A program made the translations under genes and the position numbers. Below the pieces are notes generated by a model, which did no database searches, was not told the DNA's origin, and was given only the letters and a program-made list of their open reading frames with translations. Below are positions 63,831 to 64,000 of a stretch of 64,000 bases of DNA, piece by piece (positions within the stretch are counted from its first letter, which is position 1; every line of letters starts with the position of its first letter). The DNA lies in the NCBI GenBank assembly GCA_031841125.1, contig CM063113.1:24883312-24947311 (forward strand), in the 5' to 3' direction. The DNA is from Acanthococcus lagerstroemiae (Eukaryota > Arthropoda > Insecta > Hemiptera > Eriococcidae).

Positions 63831-64000
63831 GTGAGTGGGTTTCGAGAAACGAAATCTGTAATAACTTTCCAACTAACACCTACTAACCATTTATGTTTAC
63901 ACTTGTGAGCCAGGATATAAGTTCTATACATGTATAACCCGCGCTAATCATTCAATTATCGCTTGTCGATCAGACTGTAAAGACTTGAAGCCTGTATCTA

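Overview
This window looks like nuclear DNA of an insect. It is AT-rich, gene-poor, and full of degraded transposons, miniature inverted-repeat elements and homopolymer G/C runs. The only host gene I can support is an intron-rich plus-strand gene for an ensconsin/MAP7-family microtubule-associated protein. The repeat content would fit a hemipteran such as a whitefly, but I cannot determine the species from sequence alone.

Layout. 1-13.1 kb is intergenic and holds several transposon remnants: an old 1.25-kb inverted-repeat element, a minus-strand Gypsy-type pol remnant at 5.2-6.7 kb, a 144-bp tandem duplication built from ~10-bp GGGTAACT units, a hAT-type MITE with a perfect 8-bp target duplication, and a Penelope-like element split by a LINE. 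13.2-14.2 kb is CpG-rich and I read it as the promoter, 5' UTR and first coding exon of the MAP7 gene. From there to the end of the window the gene runs as short exons in long introns. Six exons are well supported by splice sites, matching phases and family similarity: 14139-14235, 32752-32853, 44465-44577, 52890-53057, 55367-55497 and 56504-56649. Three more phase-compatible candidates are proposed at 43577-43621, 58588-58677 and 63699-63830. The gene continues past the right edge.

The MAP7 product starts with a G/N/S/P-rich linker. A long basic and acidic alpha-helix follows, spread over exons 3-5, and is the microtubule-binding region of the family. A conserved S/R-rich stretch follows in exons 5-6. 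MAP7 proteins bind microtubules and recruit and activate kinesin-1. The kinesin-binding C-terminal half is not in this window.

The introns are a layered record of insertions. One is an 18-bp-TSD RTE-like LINE inside a pogo/Tigger-like element inside a degenerate satellite. Another is a TTAA-flanked MITE at the centre of a long inverted repeat. A third is a 2.16-kb TA-flanked element carrying recurrent copies of a 16-17-bp motif. The least familiar sequence is a dispersed, degenerate array of AGTCTTGAA-like units whose spacings cluster at 10, 11, 20 and 21 bp. It appears in five separate clusters.
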